NCBI RefSeq assembly: GCF_041146395.1
Contig: NC_091000.1
Coordinates: 16,258,501-16,322,500 of the forward strand
Origin: Eulemur rufifrons
Taxonomy: Eukaryota > Chordata > Mammalia > Primates > Lemuridae
Direction: 5' to 3'
DNA: 64,000 nucleotides
Numbering within the stretch: position 1 is the first letter of the stretch; every line of letters begins with the position of its first letter. This document shows positions 35,746 through 47,150 of the stretch, piece after piece. The position numbers and the translations under genes are program-made. The notes beneath the pieces were generated by a model. It ran no database searches, had not been told where the DNA came from, and saw nothing but the letters and a program-made list of their open reading frames with translations.

Positions 35746-38105
35746 TCAAATATCAGAATTTTTTGCATATTTCCAGGCAAAAGTTTCACGCTAATACCAT
35801 TGTCCTTTATTCACAGTAAATGATATAATTGCTATATAATATAATCCCACCCATTATTTGGTTCTCTAAGGAGCCTTTAATTTTGGAAATAAGTTGCCTC
35901 CATAGAATTATTTCTTTGAAGGTAAAAACCGCCAACCAAAAACTAAGGGACAAAGCAGTTCACTTTTTGTGCGTAACCACTATAATATTTCATAAACGAA
36001 ACAGTCACCTTAATAATAAGAAACAAACATCCTTAGAAGCCCCACTGGTTTGGAGATGGTCTTATTCTATAAAATGAAATGATATATGCAGTGTGTTGAA
36101 ATAGGCAGAATGCCCCAGCAGGCTGGGTTCTTTATCATACGGTGAGTTTCTGCTAGGTCGCCCTTTCATTTGCTGCCTGTTCAAATGCTTCCCAGGAATG
36201 TGGCTGGCACATGCCCTGCGACACACAGTGTGCAGAGACTTGCTTTCTGGTCCTAATTTACCCACCAGCAAATGTGTAACATTGAACCTCCCCTTTTTTC
36301 CATGAACAACTATGGAACGGGATTGAGCTGACCTCTAAGGTTTCTTCCTGTTTTGTGTTTGCAGACACGAGAGTAACTTATTACCACTGGCTGATACCAT
36401 GTCATGGATTTGCTTTGTAGATTCACTGGCCCAGAGCGGGGTCCTAAAGTGAGAGGATATAGGATGGGCAATAAAAGAATAGCGGAAGTTTAATCTGGAA
36501 AAGAGAAGTCCTTGAAAGGACCTGACTCCAGATATTTGAAGGATGATCATATGGGAAGGGATAATGGGCATGTTCTGGGAAATTCCAGAGAACAAACTTA
36601 AGGCCAACAGATACATGGGAATGACCTACCTCTCAACCAGTGTAACGCATCCTCTGAGGGGTGGTGACGTCATCAGGAACATCCCAGAAGAGAGCGGCTC
36701 ACAGATGAGTGGTGACTTCATAGCAGAGGAGGCAGATTTCTACTCACCTGGTTTGTCTGTCTGTTTTTAAAATGTATAAGCTCTTCCTTCTCCTCCCTTC
36801 TTCACTTCGTCCCCTCCCCTCTCCTGCTAACCCCCACCCCACCCTGAGGATCTGATATCCAGCCCTACAATTATTTTTAGTACAAATGTTCTGCATCCAT
36901 CAGGTGTTTGGGGCAGAGAAGAAAAAGTTGAGAAGCACCGATCTAGCTAATTTAAAGTCCTTGTGCAATGCTAAGAGGCTGTGAGTACGACAGACAGCGT
37001 CAGCTCTGAGCAACCCCACCCCTGCTGTCGTCATGTCCCCTGACAGTCCTTCCTCTTTCCATGCTCATCTTCACATCCCTGTGTAACATCTCATTTCAGA
37101 ACATAAGACATTGTGTCATAACAAAGGCAATTTCACCAGGCTTGGAATGAGCTCTTACTGGCTTCTGGGACAACTCTTAAATGCTTAAAACTCTGCCTAT
37201 GCATTTTAACCCGGCTACCAAGATCTGTGTAAGAAGTCTCCCTTTAATTCACAGCCATTTTTGGTAGAGGAAGGCATGTTTCGCCAGAGTGCAACACTGA
37301 AATCTCGGGGAGCTCATTTCTTCCCTCAGTTGACTGAGTAGATACAACAATTTTCCGTCCTTTAAGTGATGTAATGGTTGAAAGCCACAGTGTGTTGCAG
37401 ACAGGCATTCCTGGAACAACAGCTTTTTCTCCGAGACCACAGTTGTCTTCCAGGCCATCAGTGGAAATGAAAAGTGCACAGGCATATGCCTGGTGGGCAG
37501 CGCGCCTGAGGAGTCCTGCCATTTCAAATTTTCCCTAACAACCAGGAAACAAGGACTCAACATAGAAAGTGGCTTCAAGGAGGAAGGACCTAATCCAAAA
37601 CATTCCTTTCTTACTTCCTCCTGCTTAGAACAAACCTTGAGATCGCTGACTTGAAGTCCAACACTGGAAACACGTTCTTATCATGGAAGATAAATGTCAA
37701 ACCATGGCACTTTTTTATTTTTATAGGACAAGTTGATGATCTGCTTCACAATTTATCAGTTTTATTGATAATGAGAACACATATAAACAACTACCTGGCT
37801 TCTAGGTAACATAGTATTTTATTATCTTTCTTTTCCCAGACAAAGAAGATAACCCAGGTAGTAAAATAATGGGGTGGGTAACCAATGACAACCTGTATCA
37901 CTTTCAAGTAGGATTCATAATAAATTGATCAGTGGTTACCTACATCTGACCAGCTGCCTCGGCTGCTAGGTATTCATTTCTGTAGCAGGGTCACCCACCT
38001 ATTTAGTTCATTCAAGGGGCCCCTTTACTTCTCAGGAAGAAATTAACCAGAGAATTGAGTACCACCCCATTGTTGCTTCCACTCCACCCAACACTGACTT
38101 CTACA
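35746..38105. other. Unassigned intergenic sequence with a CRE site
   Basis: The longest stretch without a recognised repeat upstream of ANXA5. It includes a perfect CRE (36665-36672) and nothing that reads as an exon. Confidence 0.55.
36665..36672. promoter_or_regulatory. Perfect CRE palindrome TGACGTCA
   Basis: Eight-base CREB/ATF consensus containing a CpG, in non-repeat sequence 20.3 kb upstream of ANXA5 exon 1. Function is not shown. Confidence 0.3.
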
Positions 38106-38109
38106 ATTC

Positions 38110-38265
38110 CTAACACATTACATGGAAACCCTTTATTTACATGACTGTCTGGCCTACTAGATTGTGAACCCTTTGAGGACTGGAAAGTGTGTCTTATTGA
38201 TCTTCAGAGTTTCAATGCCTGGAACAAAATAACTGCTCAATACGCACTTATTGAATGAGCGAACA
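38110..38265 (+). repeat. L2 3' end
   Basis: CCTACTAGATTGTGAACCCT, GAGGACTGGAAAGTGTGTCT and TTTCAATGCCTGGAACAAAA, then CACTTATTGAATGAGCGAA: the L2 3' terminus. Confidence 0.8.
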
Positions 38266-38279
38266 AACCAATAAGAAGC

Positions 38280-38540
38280 CATCAGGCAGTGAGGCCTGGT
38301 GGTTAAGAAGATGTCCTCTGGGGCAAATGTCTGTGTTTTTAAATTCTGGCTCACCACTGTCCAACTGTGTGACACCACACAGTTACTGAACACATTTGCA
38401 CTGCAGTCTGTTAAGTGAGGTTAATAATAGAACTTCCTTCCTAGGGTTGTTGAGTTAGTATATATGAAGCACATAGAAAAATGTGGGCACACTAATAATG
38501 TTCAACACATGTTCACTGTGGCTGTTATTGTCATTAATAC
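38280..38540 (+). repeat. MIR SINE
   Basis: TTTAAATTCTGGCTCACCAC, GTCCAACTGTGTGACACCAC and CTAGGGTTGTTGAGTTAGTA in MIR order. Confidence 0.8.
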
Positions 38541-38689
38541 CATCTTTATTACTGGGCAAATATAATGCCCCTTTTAATGTTACTGGAAGAATTTCTACGT
38601 GAGTTCTTAGTTCCTTGCACCAGAGCGAGCTAGATCTATACCAACCACATGGTGGAGAGACAGGAGAATGATGTTTAAAGACAGGATGT

Positions 38690-38935
38690 GAACAAAATGT
38701 AGCCAAATATTGGGCAAGTGTGCCTCTGTGCCAGGCACATGTTAGGTATTTTATACATATGACCATATTTCATTTTCAAAACAATTATGAGAGAGGTTTT
38801 ATTAGCATTATTTTCATTTTTAAAAAATGAGGAAAATGAGGCTCAGAAAGGTTAAAACATTTGCCAAAGATTGGATGCCAGCAGGTGAGTCATCTGGCCC
38901 CAGAGCCCAGGATCTTTCTGTTTCAAGTTGCCTCC
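38690..38935 (+). repeat. MIR SINE
   Basis: GTGCCAGGCACATGTTAGGT, GAGGAAAATGAGGCTCAGAA and CTGGCCCCAGAGCCCAGGAT in MIR order, reverse to the copy at 38280. Confidence 0.8.
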
Positions 38936-38939
38936 AGAG

Positions 38940-39360
38940 CAACTTGCAGAGGGGAGATGAATTGCAGGAATGTTATTAAATGTTCCGACGGCAGTGCCCA
39001 GTGTGTGAGGATGTAACCCAGTGTCACCAGGCCTCCTCAGCCCGTGGTGCTAACAAGGTCCCGAGAACAGGAATGTCCAAATAACGGTGGTTCTGAGGCC
39101 TTCCTCCAGCCTGAATGCATTATCCCCTGGATGCATTTCTGGGAGTTGAAGTATACAGTTTTTTAAAAAAAATATTTTAACGCAATCATTCTTAAATATT
39201 ACATAGTCATAATCAAATAATTAATAATGCAAAAAATTTCCCCTGGGAATCCACTGTCAAAACTATGTTGTGCCCAGCTACAAAACTCTAAGGATGGATT
39301 TCATATATTCTAGCCTGTTGTTGGCCACAACTCATTTCCCAAAGAGGCACTAATACAATA
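38940..39360. other. Unassigned intergenic sequence
   Basis: Nothing recognised. Confidence 0.5.
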
Positions 39361-39369
39361 GGGTGTCTT

Positions 39370-39545
39370 TAAATCATAGCACTGCCCATCAAGTTGTAAG
39401 TATCATTATCTTCATTTTTTGGGTGAAGAAGCTGAATTTATGAGGAATTAAATGACTTATATAAGGTCTTACAGTTAATAAGGAGCAGAACAGGATTGAA
39501 ACCCAGATTTTTAGCGTCCACACTGCCTCTCTGGCAATCAGTCCT
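39370..39545 (+). repeat. MIR SINE fragment
   Basis: AAGTATCATTATCTTCATTT, GGTCTTACAGTTAATAAGGA and ACAGGATTGAAACCCAGATT. Confidence 0.7.
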
Positions 39546-39549
39546 GAGC

Positions 39550-39860
39550 CATGGATTGTGGGAACGCTTTGGGACAAGCACTGTGCTATGGACTAGAAGT
39601 GGAAAAGTGAGTAAGACATAGTTCCCAACCTTGCTGGGGACATAGACCCATAACTAATGATGATAAAATGTAATATGGTGATAGACTATATATAAAATGC
39701 CAGTGGAACACATGGAATTCTTTAAAAAGGATGTGACATTTGAACTGGGTGTTAGAGAATGAGTACGAGCTTGCCTAGGAAGGGAAGTGCACTCTAAACA
39801 GTAGGCAATGGTTGTGCATGGAGTTTGCAGGAAAAGTGGGGAGTGACTTGCTTGAGTCTT
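39550..39860. repeat. Ancient interspersed repeat, family not named
   Basis: GGGACAAGCACTGTGCTATG and GTGACATTTGAACTGGGTGT are phrases of the same class as 4640-5230 and 18640-18900. Confidence 0.45.
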
Positions 39861-39977
39861 GCTGCATTTTGACAGGTGAGACCATTTAAATTGTCTTATT
39901 CTGATACAACAGTAATAAACCAGGCAAAAGTACCTATTAAACTTGTATACTTGATTAAGTTTATGCATATACATGCA

Positions 39978-40028
39978 TACACACACACACACACACACAC
40001 TATATATATATATATGTATATATATATG
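39978..40028. repeat. (AC)n(AT)n compound microsatellite
   Basis: A run of AC (about 11 units) passes directly into a run of TA with one TG interruption. Likely variable in length. Confidence 0.95.
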
Positions 40029-40099
40029 GCACTTAATTGAAGTCACTTAAAACAGGTGTATTTTAGGACTATTATATTATCTTAGCTTTTTTCCTTAAT

Positions 40100-40334
40100 C
40101 CAGCTCAGTATTTCTTGACTAGGAGCCATTTTGACCCCCAAAGGACATTTGTCAATGCCCGTGAACATTTTTGGTTGTTACATCTCGGGGTGGTTAGAAG
40201 TGCGGGAAACGTGCTACTGCCACCCAGAGGGCAGAGGGCAGGTGCTGCTAATCATCTCACAGTGCACGGGACAGCCCCAGCTGCAAAGAATTAGCCAGCC
40301 CAAAAGCCAGCTATGCCGAGGCTGAGAAATCCTG
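40100..40334 (+). mobile_element. MER5A-like hAT transposon
   Basis: GACCCCCAAAGGACATTTGT, AACATTTTTGGTTGTTACAT, GCTACTGCCACCCAGAGGGC, GTGCACGGGACAGCCCCAGC and GCCGAGGCTGAGAAATCCTG follow the MER5A consensus end to end. Confidence 0.85.
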
Positions 40335-40339
40335 CTTCT

Positions 40340-41515
40340 CTTCTTGGAAAGCCACGATTCTCCATCAGACTACCACCCAAGCGCAGAGCAAGAGCCCCCG
40401 CACCAAACCAAAGGCACAGACATTGCGGCCTCCGAGGAATCAGTGCTGAGGCTGATGACCTCGCTCTTGCTTCACCACCTGGCAAAAGCCTGTTCTGTGT
40501 TATCTGAGTGAAGAGACAACGTAGAAATGACAGAAAACGCAGGCGGGTCAGGGGTCTTGAGAACCGATAGTATCACTTAAAAATCAGTTCACTAATGGTT
40601 TACTTAATAAACAGCCGCCAAGTGTCAAAGGCCCTGCCTCCTTCTGCGCAGTGATGTGAGGGCCACCGTGATTCTGCCTTTGCTCTGTTTGCTTAGCGGC
40701 GTAACAGCAACAGCTGACGTTACTGCGCACCTACTGGGTGCCGACCCCGGCTGACTGCCCGTGCGAATCATCTCCCTGAGCCTTCTCCGTTACAGTATGA
40801 TTTCCAGGCTGTACCTTTTCTCCTGCCGGAGACTCCTTCCTATGAGAGAGAACTCGGAAGCGGTTGCACAAAGGAGGCACCACTTACGAAAGAAAGCGCG
40901 GCTATCGGCTCTCCCGAAATCAGGCAGGAGAGGAAAATTCAGCCGTCAGAAAGGCGGGGTTCAGCAAGCACTAAGGGCCTCCATCTGGCAGGCTGGGCGC
41001 TGTTTTCTTAGAAGGTTTTTACCCTCCAGGGGCTTGCAAAGAAGAAAAAGACAAAACAAAGCCAAACAAACTTATATCGGCTTCTATGCCACAAAAGTTC
41101 ACATTTAGATGCCCTTATGATTGGCAGATTTGGATATCCTGTTTCCCTCAATGATTCCAGACAAGAAAAGTATTATCCTTCAAGCAAAGACATTATGTTC
41201 AGGGAATGATTTAACCCGGGCCCAGGGCCAGGGTTCGGGCCCGTTAACTGGCGGACAGGTGGGAGTTCAGTTATGGGAGTGGCTCTGAGAGCTTTGGTCA
41301 TAGGTGAGAGGAGGCTGGTGTAGGGAAGAGCCACGGAGAAGGACCTGGTGACTGTTCCCAAGCCTCACTCTGCAGACTAAGTTTTAGCCCTACAGAGAAG
41401 TGATTTTCAGATGCTTTTGTCAATGTGTTCTTCTTGCCCCCAGGAAAGGTTTCACAAAATACTGTTTACACTTTTTCTGTTTGATACACAAGTATTTTTC
41501 TGTTCGGATCTATTT
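40340..41515. other. CpG-containing intergenic segment, partly MIR-like
   Basis: More CpG than the surrounding region, mainly 40400-41000. A MIR-like piece (about 40700-40790) is seen. No exon is supported. See findings. Confidence 0.45.
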
Positions 41516-41529
41516 TATTCCATTTCATT

Positions 41530-41848
41530 GTTTCTTTCTTTCCTTTTCTTTTCTTTCTTTCTTTTTTTTTGAGACAGTCTCACTCTGTTGCTTGGGCTAG
41601 AGTGCCGTGGCGTCAGCCTAGCTCACAGCAATCTTCAACTTCTGTGCTCAAGTGATCCTCCTGCCTCAGCCTTCCGAGTAGCTGGGACCACAGGTGCGTG
41701 CCACCATGCCTGGCTAAATTTTTCTATTTTTAGCAGAGACAGGGTCTCGCTCTTGCTCAGGCTGGTCTTGAACTCCTGACCTCAAGCGATCCTCCCACCT
41801 TGGCCTCCCAGAGTGCTAGGATTACAGGGTGAGCCACCGCGCCCGGCC
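41530..41848 (-). mobile_element. Alu SINE with (CTTT)n tail
   Basis: Dimer on the minus strand whose A tail has become a TTTC-type repeat. Perfect target duplication TCCATTTCATT at 41519-41529 and 41849-41859. Confidence 0.94.
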
Positions 41849-41859
41849 TCCATTTCATT

Positions 41860-42830
41860 TTTTCTAATGCTGGTCCTGAATGAGTGGTTGCCCAGCACAG
41901 CCCCAGCTGCTGCATGCTACCCCGTGTAACTATTAATGATTCCCCCTTTTATCTACTAAATGGTTTCACAACCCATCAGCTCAGGTTTAGAAAAATCCTG
42001 CTGTGGAGAAAGAAGCTTCAAGCAGCAGGTGAAGGGAGTGTTTTCACAAGGAGGGAAGAGGCCTGGGGTCCATGCAGGGCTGCCCCTGCAGGGGCTGTCT
42101 TCTCACGATTTCTGAACCATGATTGTGCCTTTGGCAGGGCACACACAGCAGTGAGACGTCCCCCCAGCCTTGTTTCCCAGCAGGTCCTCTTGGGGCAGGG
42201 CTCCTCTTCTCCCCTTCCCCACAGACGTGAGAGAAGTATCATTGTTTCAGTCCAGGGACTCGCTGAGACACCTGGGGCTTGGAATTTGGGCCCATACTGC
42301 AGTGTGTAGGTGAGAGCAATAACCCAGTAGCATCAGGTTATTTCTGACAACATTTAAACCCAGAATTTGAAGAAATTATTTACAATTAATTTTCATAAAT
42401 GTCTGCTAACCAAAATACGCTAGAAATAAATGATAGTAACTTAACAAAGTTGCTTATTCAAAATGTTATTCAAAACTAAAAAAAAAAGTTTCATTTCTTT
42501 AAAGAGAAATTTGTTCAGAGATACAAAATTTTTAGTTTTCCTGTGAACATTTAAATTTGAAACCAACAGCATTAAACAGTTTAAAAATATTTTTTTCATA
42601 TGGAAAAGGAAAATTATAATTACTTTAAGCTGCTTTTGACATTCATTTATTTAAATCCTTTTCCACATTTCCCGTCTTAATATATGTTTGAAATGAGTAA
42701 AATCACATAAAATTTGTTAAAGATTATGCAATTCAGAAGGAGATATTTGAAAAGAGGATTGACCCATATTCTCTTCAAATATTTTGTTCTTACCAAGAGA
42801 AGGGCAATTTTTTGCTAAATTTAAAAACGC
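41860..42830. other. Unassigned intergenic sequence
   Basis: G+C-moderate to 42310, then strongly A+T-rich. A 141-codon plus-strand frame at 41884-42309 has no supporting feature. Confidence 0.5.
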
Positions 42831-42833
42831 AAT

Positions 42834-43221
42834 TGCTGTGGTTTGAATGTCCCCTCCAAAACTCATATTGAAAGTTAATTCCCAAAATGGCAGTAGTGAG
42901 AGGTGGAGCCTTTAAGAGGTGATTAGGTCATGAGGGCAGAGCCCTTATGAATGGATTAATCCATTCACAGATTAATGGATTATTATGGGAGGGAAACTGG
43001 TGGTTTTTACATGAACAGAAAGAGAGAGCTGAGTTAGCACACTCAGCCCCTTGTGATGCCCTGTGCCCCCTCGGGACTCTGCAGAGAGACCCACCGGCCC
43101 TCGCCAGATATTGCCCCTTGACCTTGCACTTCTCAGCCTCCAGAACTGTAAGAAATAAATTCATTTCTTTATAAATCACCCAGTTTCGGGTATTCTAAGC
43201 AATAGAAAACCAACCAATACA
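42834..43221 (+). mobile_element. MSTB-type LTR (MaLR)
   Basis: TGCTGTGGTTTGAATGTCCC to AACCAATACA, with AAGAGGTGATTAGGTCATGA, TTAGCACACTCAGCCCCTTG and AACTGTAAGAAATAAATTCA. Flanks GCAAT / GTGAT suggest a worn duplication. Confidence 0.9.
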
Positions 43222-43825
43222 GTGATTTTCACATTTCTACTTGAAGGGACAGATAGCAAAATATATCAATCCTTTTGTCTTCTGAAAAAATTGTGTTCTA
43301 AAATTCCTACTGCCACTTCCCTCTCTTCAAGTATTACGAAAACTGAAAAGTATTCCCATTCTCAAAGTCAGTTGGTAACAAATGGAATTTCCAGGTTAGT
43401 TTTATCTGCTGCTGCTTCTGAGCATGGCGTTAGCTGTGCCACCGCGTGAACCCAGCACTGTATATTCACACAGGCTTCTCATGTACTGTGCTAAGCTGTG
43501 GGCTTAAGGCAACAGACAGCTTCTGGCTTATTTTAGCTTTCCAGGCAAGAGCCCAAAATGAGTTATTAAAGTAGGTGTTTAAGAAAGACAGGAATGAAAG
43601 AAGTATCGTTCTGATGGAATGCTTTGAAATGTCTTCCGTGCCAGCAGTCCCGCCTCTAGATCACCAGTCTCTCTTTGCAAAGTGTAAGCTGGACCTTTAG
43701 TGTCAAAGCTCAAGAGAGCTGCAAGGACAAGTGTTCTCTAATACTCCTCTGGCATCAGCTTAAATGCTGGTGAATGTGGATCAGACTCAAACAGTCCAGG
43801 GAACAAACTCTGGTAAAAATTTCTA
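43222..43825. other. Unassigned intergenic sequence
   Basis: Nothing recognised. Confidence 0.5.
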
Positions 43826-43829
43826 TGAC

Positions 43830-45000
43830 TTTATGCCCAGCTATGAAACACTTTCTTCACATGGCTTCCAGGATAGCTCTCTGGCCTGGTTTTCTCCTAC
43901 CTCTCTGCCTTTCTGCTTCATTCATCTCTTTTGCTGAGTCTTCTCCATTTGCCCCAACTCTGAACATTGCAGTGCATTAGGATTAGTCCTTGGCATCTTA
44001 CTTTTTTCCCTTCCTACACTCACTCCTTAGGTGATCTCATTCATTCTCACTACACACACTTGCTAAGCAATCTCATTCATTCTCATGGCTTCAAATGCCA
44101 TCTATATGTTAATGACTCCCAAAAGTATAATTTTGAACACAAGCTTAATGTGTCTACAACTGAGTTCCTATGATCATTCCCACCTCTACCTGCTCCTTTG
44201 GTCGTCTCCATCTGGCAACCTCAACTTCCCAGTTGCTCAGGCCAAAACCTGGGAGTCATCATTGACACCTCTCTTCTTCCCACATTCTGCATCAGCAAAT
44301 CTGGATGCCTCTGTCTCAAAATGTAGCCAGAATTTGACTCACCCAGTACTTCCACATTATGCAATTCTGAGAGGCCCCTCTGACATTGAACATATAGCAA
44401 ATGGTGCCTCTGGCAGCGCTGGACCTGTGAGTCTCACCACCTCCGCCATCACCATCTGGGTGGGACCATCACCGTCTCTTGCTTAGCTGTGCAACAGCCT
44501 CTTAACTGGTGTCTCTGCTTCCATCTTGTCCCCCTCTGTCTATCATCAACATGATGCCACAGAGTTTCTGTTAAAACACAAGTTGTATCATATCACTTCT
44601 CTCCTTAAAACTTTCCAATGATTGCTCAATTCATGCAGAGTAAAAGCAAACATTTTACAGTGACCTCTAAGACCCGACATGAAATATTGCCTATCACCAC
44701 TCTGACCTCATCTTCTACCAATACTCTGCCCTGCCCTCACTCTACTCTTGGCATACTGAGTCCTTCACTACTCATTGAGCATGCCAGGAACTTTCCTACC
44801 ACAGAGCCTTTGTACTTTCTGTTCACCCTGCCAGAAATGATCTCACCCCAGATTTCTCTCTTCCTTTAGATCTTTCTTTAAATGTCACCTCCCGAGTGAG
44901 GCCGGCCCTGGCCCCTCTATCTAAAATTTTAACCATCCCATCCTATGCTCCCTAGGCCCTTCCCTGCTTTATGTTTTCTCATTTGCACATATCACTATGG
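43830..45000 (+). repeat. L2 LINE, long fragment
   Basis: About 1.1 kb of L2: GGTGATCTCATTCATTCTCA, TTCAAATGCCATCTATATGT, CCAAAACCTGGGAGTCATCA, TGCAACAGCCTCTTAACTGG, ATGATCTCACCCCAGATTTC. Remnants of the ORF2 C-terminal end are interrupted by stops. Confidence 0.85.
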
Positions 45001-45555
45001 AAAGCTGTGCGAAGATGTGGCATCATCCTCCAGGATGCAGGAAACATTCTGCATCACATGACTTTATGGGGCTGCACCCCAATCAGTAGAAGACATGGGT
45101 CCACCAATCAAGAAGAGGAAGCAGAAATGGCTCCATTCACCATCATCCCTAGTGAGCCACTGGAGAATTTGTGGGTATACCCTACTCTCTGGTATCATGA
45201 AATAGCTAAGATATGCTTTTACAAAATGAGTTTAGCTTTGATTTGTGAAGCCTTTTCACCCATGAAAATCACAACTGGCCGGTGCAGAGGTAGATCTGCT
45301 CACAGTCACACTGGGTGTTGTCTCTGGAGAGTTCTTTTCAGTCCCAATACTCCCACCTGGTGGCCATAAGAGCTCTTGTGCTGAATAAAGAGTTTAGATC
45401 AGGTTGGCAATGTGTTCCCCAAATTAGCGCTGCAGAGTTCTCTGGTCACAAGGGTGGACCCGCGGGAGCTCAAGGCTAAGGACTAATGGGGATGCTACAT
45501 GCTGTGTGTGCAAAGTGAGAAAAGAAAGGGAAGTGGGGGGAAGACAGTGAGGGCA
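45001..45555. other. Unassigned intergenic sequence
   Basis: Directly follows the L2. A polyadenylation-like GAATAAAGAG at 45382 hints at an LTR, but I cannot assign one. Confidence 0.4.
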
Positions 45556-45559
45556 TAGT

Positions 45560-45685
45560 AACAGCACCCTGCTCAGGGCCGTTGTCAGGATTCGGTGAGC
45601 TGACTGCATATCAGCACAGGGCTGGCCGCGTGGGAAACACATAATATGATTACACACTTTTATTATCATTATCCAAGATGAAGAT
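45560..45685 (+). repeat. MIR 3' half fragment
   Basis: GCCGTTGTCAGGATTCGGTG, AGCACAGGGCTGGCCGCGTG and TTTTATTATCATTATC resemble a MIR tail. Confidence 0.5.
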
Positions 45686-45689
45686 CTGT

Positions 45690-46965
45690 GGTGGGTGCAC
45701 CAGTGGACATGACCAAAAGACTACCCAAGACCCCACTTCTGAAGAGAACTGTGATTTTTTGAGGGCAGATCTGAGAGGTGAGATGTATTACTAAAGGCAG
45801 ACTCCCTCTCCCAGGACAGGCGTCTCACATAAGAAAATGGAGAGTGAGGCTATGAATTTAACGCAATTTAATAAATACAGAGAGAGGCTCACATCTAGAA
45901 TCTGAGATCATATCTCGTTATACATCATAAAATTCCCACAGGAGAAAGGACTCAGTTAAGATTATATGTATGAAAAAATGTTTTTATTATAATTCAGAGA
46001 CTCGACACAGAAGAACATCTGCAAGTATAATGAGCGTTCAGTTCCTGCTTCCCCTTCTTCTTCATCCCAGCACTCACGCTGGAGAGGGTAGGTGTGCAGT
46101 GAGCCCGGGAGCATCCTCGCCAGAGGGCCACTTTCCCGAGTGTCAGCAGTCTTGCTGGGCAGAAACCTCACACACAAAAGGAGCGAGGAGCCCTTCAGAC
46201 CCTACTGAACTTCAGAGAGCTCACTCTGGGGAAAATTTACAGTCCAACCTTGCTTCTCTCTCTTCCTGACGACTCAGATGCTCATTACGTATGTGTCCAC
46301 ATATTTTTTGCTCTTGATTATGTTTAAGTGAGGTCAAAAAGTCTGCTGACTGATCAAATCCCATTACTATTGTTAACTTTTAATGGTTCATCTGAGCATA
46401 TAGTCGGAACTCTCCAAAATGTCTCTCTGTGCATTTTGATGTTCTGAGCAGGCTGAAGGACCCCAGGGTACAGGACATGTTTTCATCTTTCCTACCGGGA
46501 GCGGGCTGTGACTTGGCAAGATAAAGGAAAACGTGAGAAGTGACCAGCTGGCTCTCTTTATGGGTAAGGGTGAATTTGGATTTCTGAGACAGTAGACTCC
46601 TGCAGAGGCTGGACGTTTTTGCATAGGCTAGAAAGACTACCTTTGGCAGAAAAGTGTCAACCTAAAGTTTACAGGGAAGGAAAAATGCCCAGATAAAACT
46701 GTACACGTACAAAGAATACCAGATATCACATAGGAAGAACAATAACATAGGAGAAGAATAATAAGTCTTGGCAGAAAACAAGGAAGTAGATTGGGAACAA
46801 TACCATGACTTCAGATGTCTAATATAAATTGACAAAGTATAGGTTATAAATCAAATAAATTTAAAATTTTAGCAAAAGGAGAGGAATGCTGTGTCAAACA
46901 AGAAGATATTGTGAAATGGGATAAAAGTAAGAATGCAGTGATGGAAGAGTATACCTTGTCTGATA
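45690..46965. other. Unassigned intergenic sequence
   Basis: Nothing recognised. Confidence 0.5.
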
Positions 46966-46969
46966 GAAA

Positions 46970-47150
46970 CACTAACATTTATTGTGCAGTTACTATCCAT
47001 CACGTATGGTCACATATGTTCAAGGTATTTTACAAGTATTATCTGCATCTTTCAGATGGGGAAACTGAAGCACAGAGAAGTGATCAAACTAGGATTTCAA
47101 TGTGACAGGCTGGCTCCAGTGTTTAAGTTTTTAAGCACTGCCTTTCTAAC
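46970..47150 (+). repeat. MIR SINE
   Basis: AACATTTATTGTGCAGTTAC, TTCAGATGGGGAAACTGAAG, CACAGAGAAGTGATCAAACT and CTGGCTCCAGTGTTTAAG in MIR order. Confidence 0.8.

Noticed and set aside
40761..41108. 115-codon plus-strand frame in the CpG-containing segment
   Set aside because: Basic, low-information protein with no family resemblance. The segment is kept only as a possible regulatory element.
44085..45369. Two frames of about 133 codons (44085-44486 and 44971-45369)
   Set aside because: The first lies in an L2 relic. The second straddles the L2 end and unassigned DNA. Neither shows a conserved protein.
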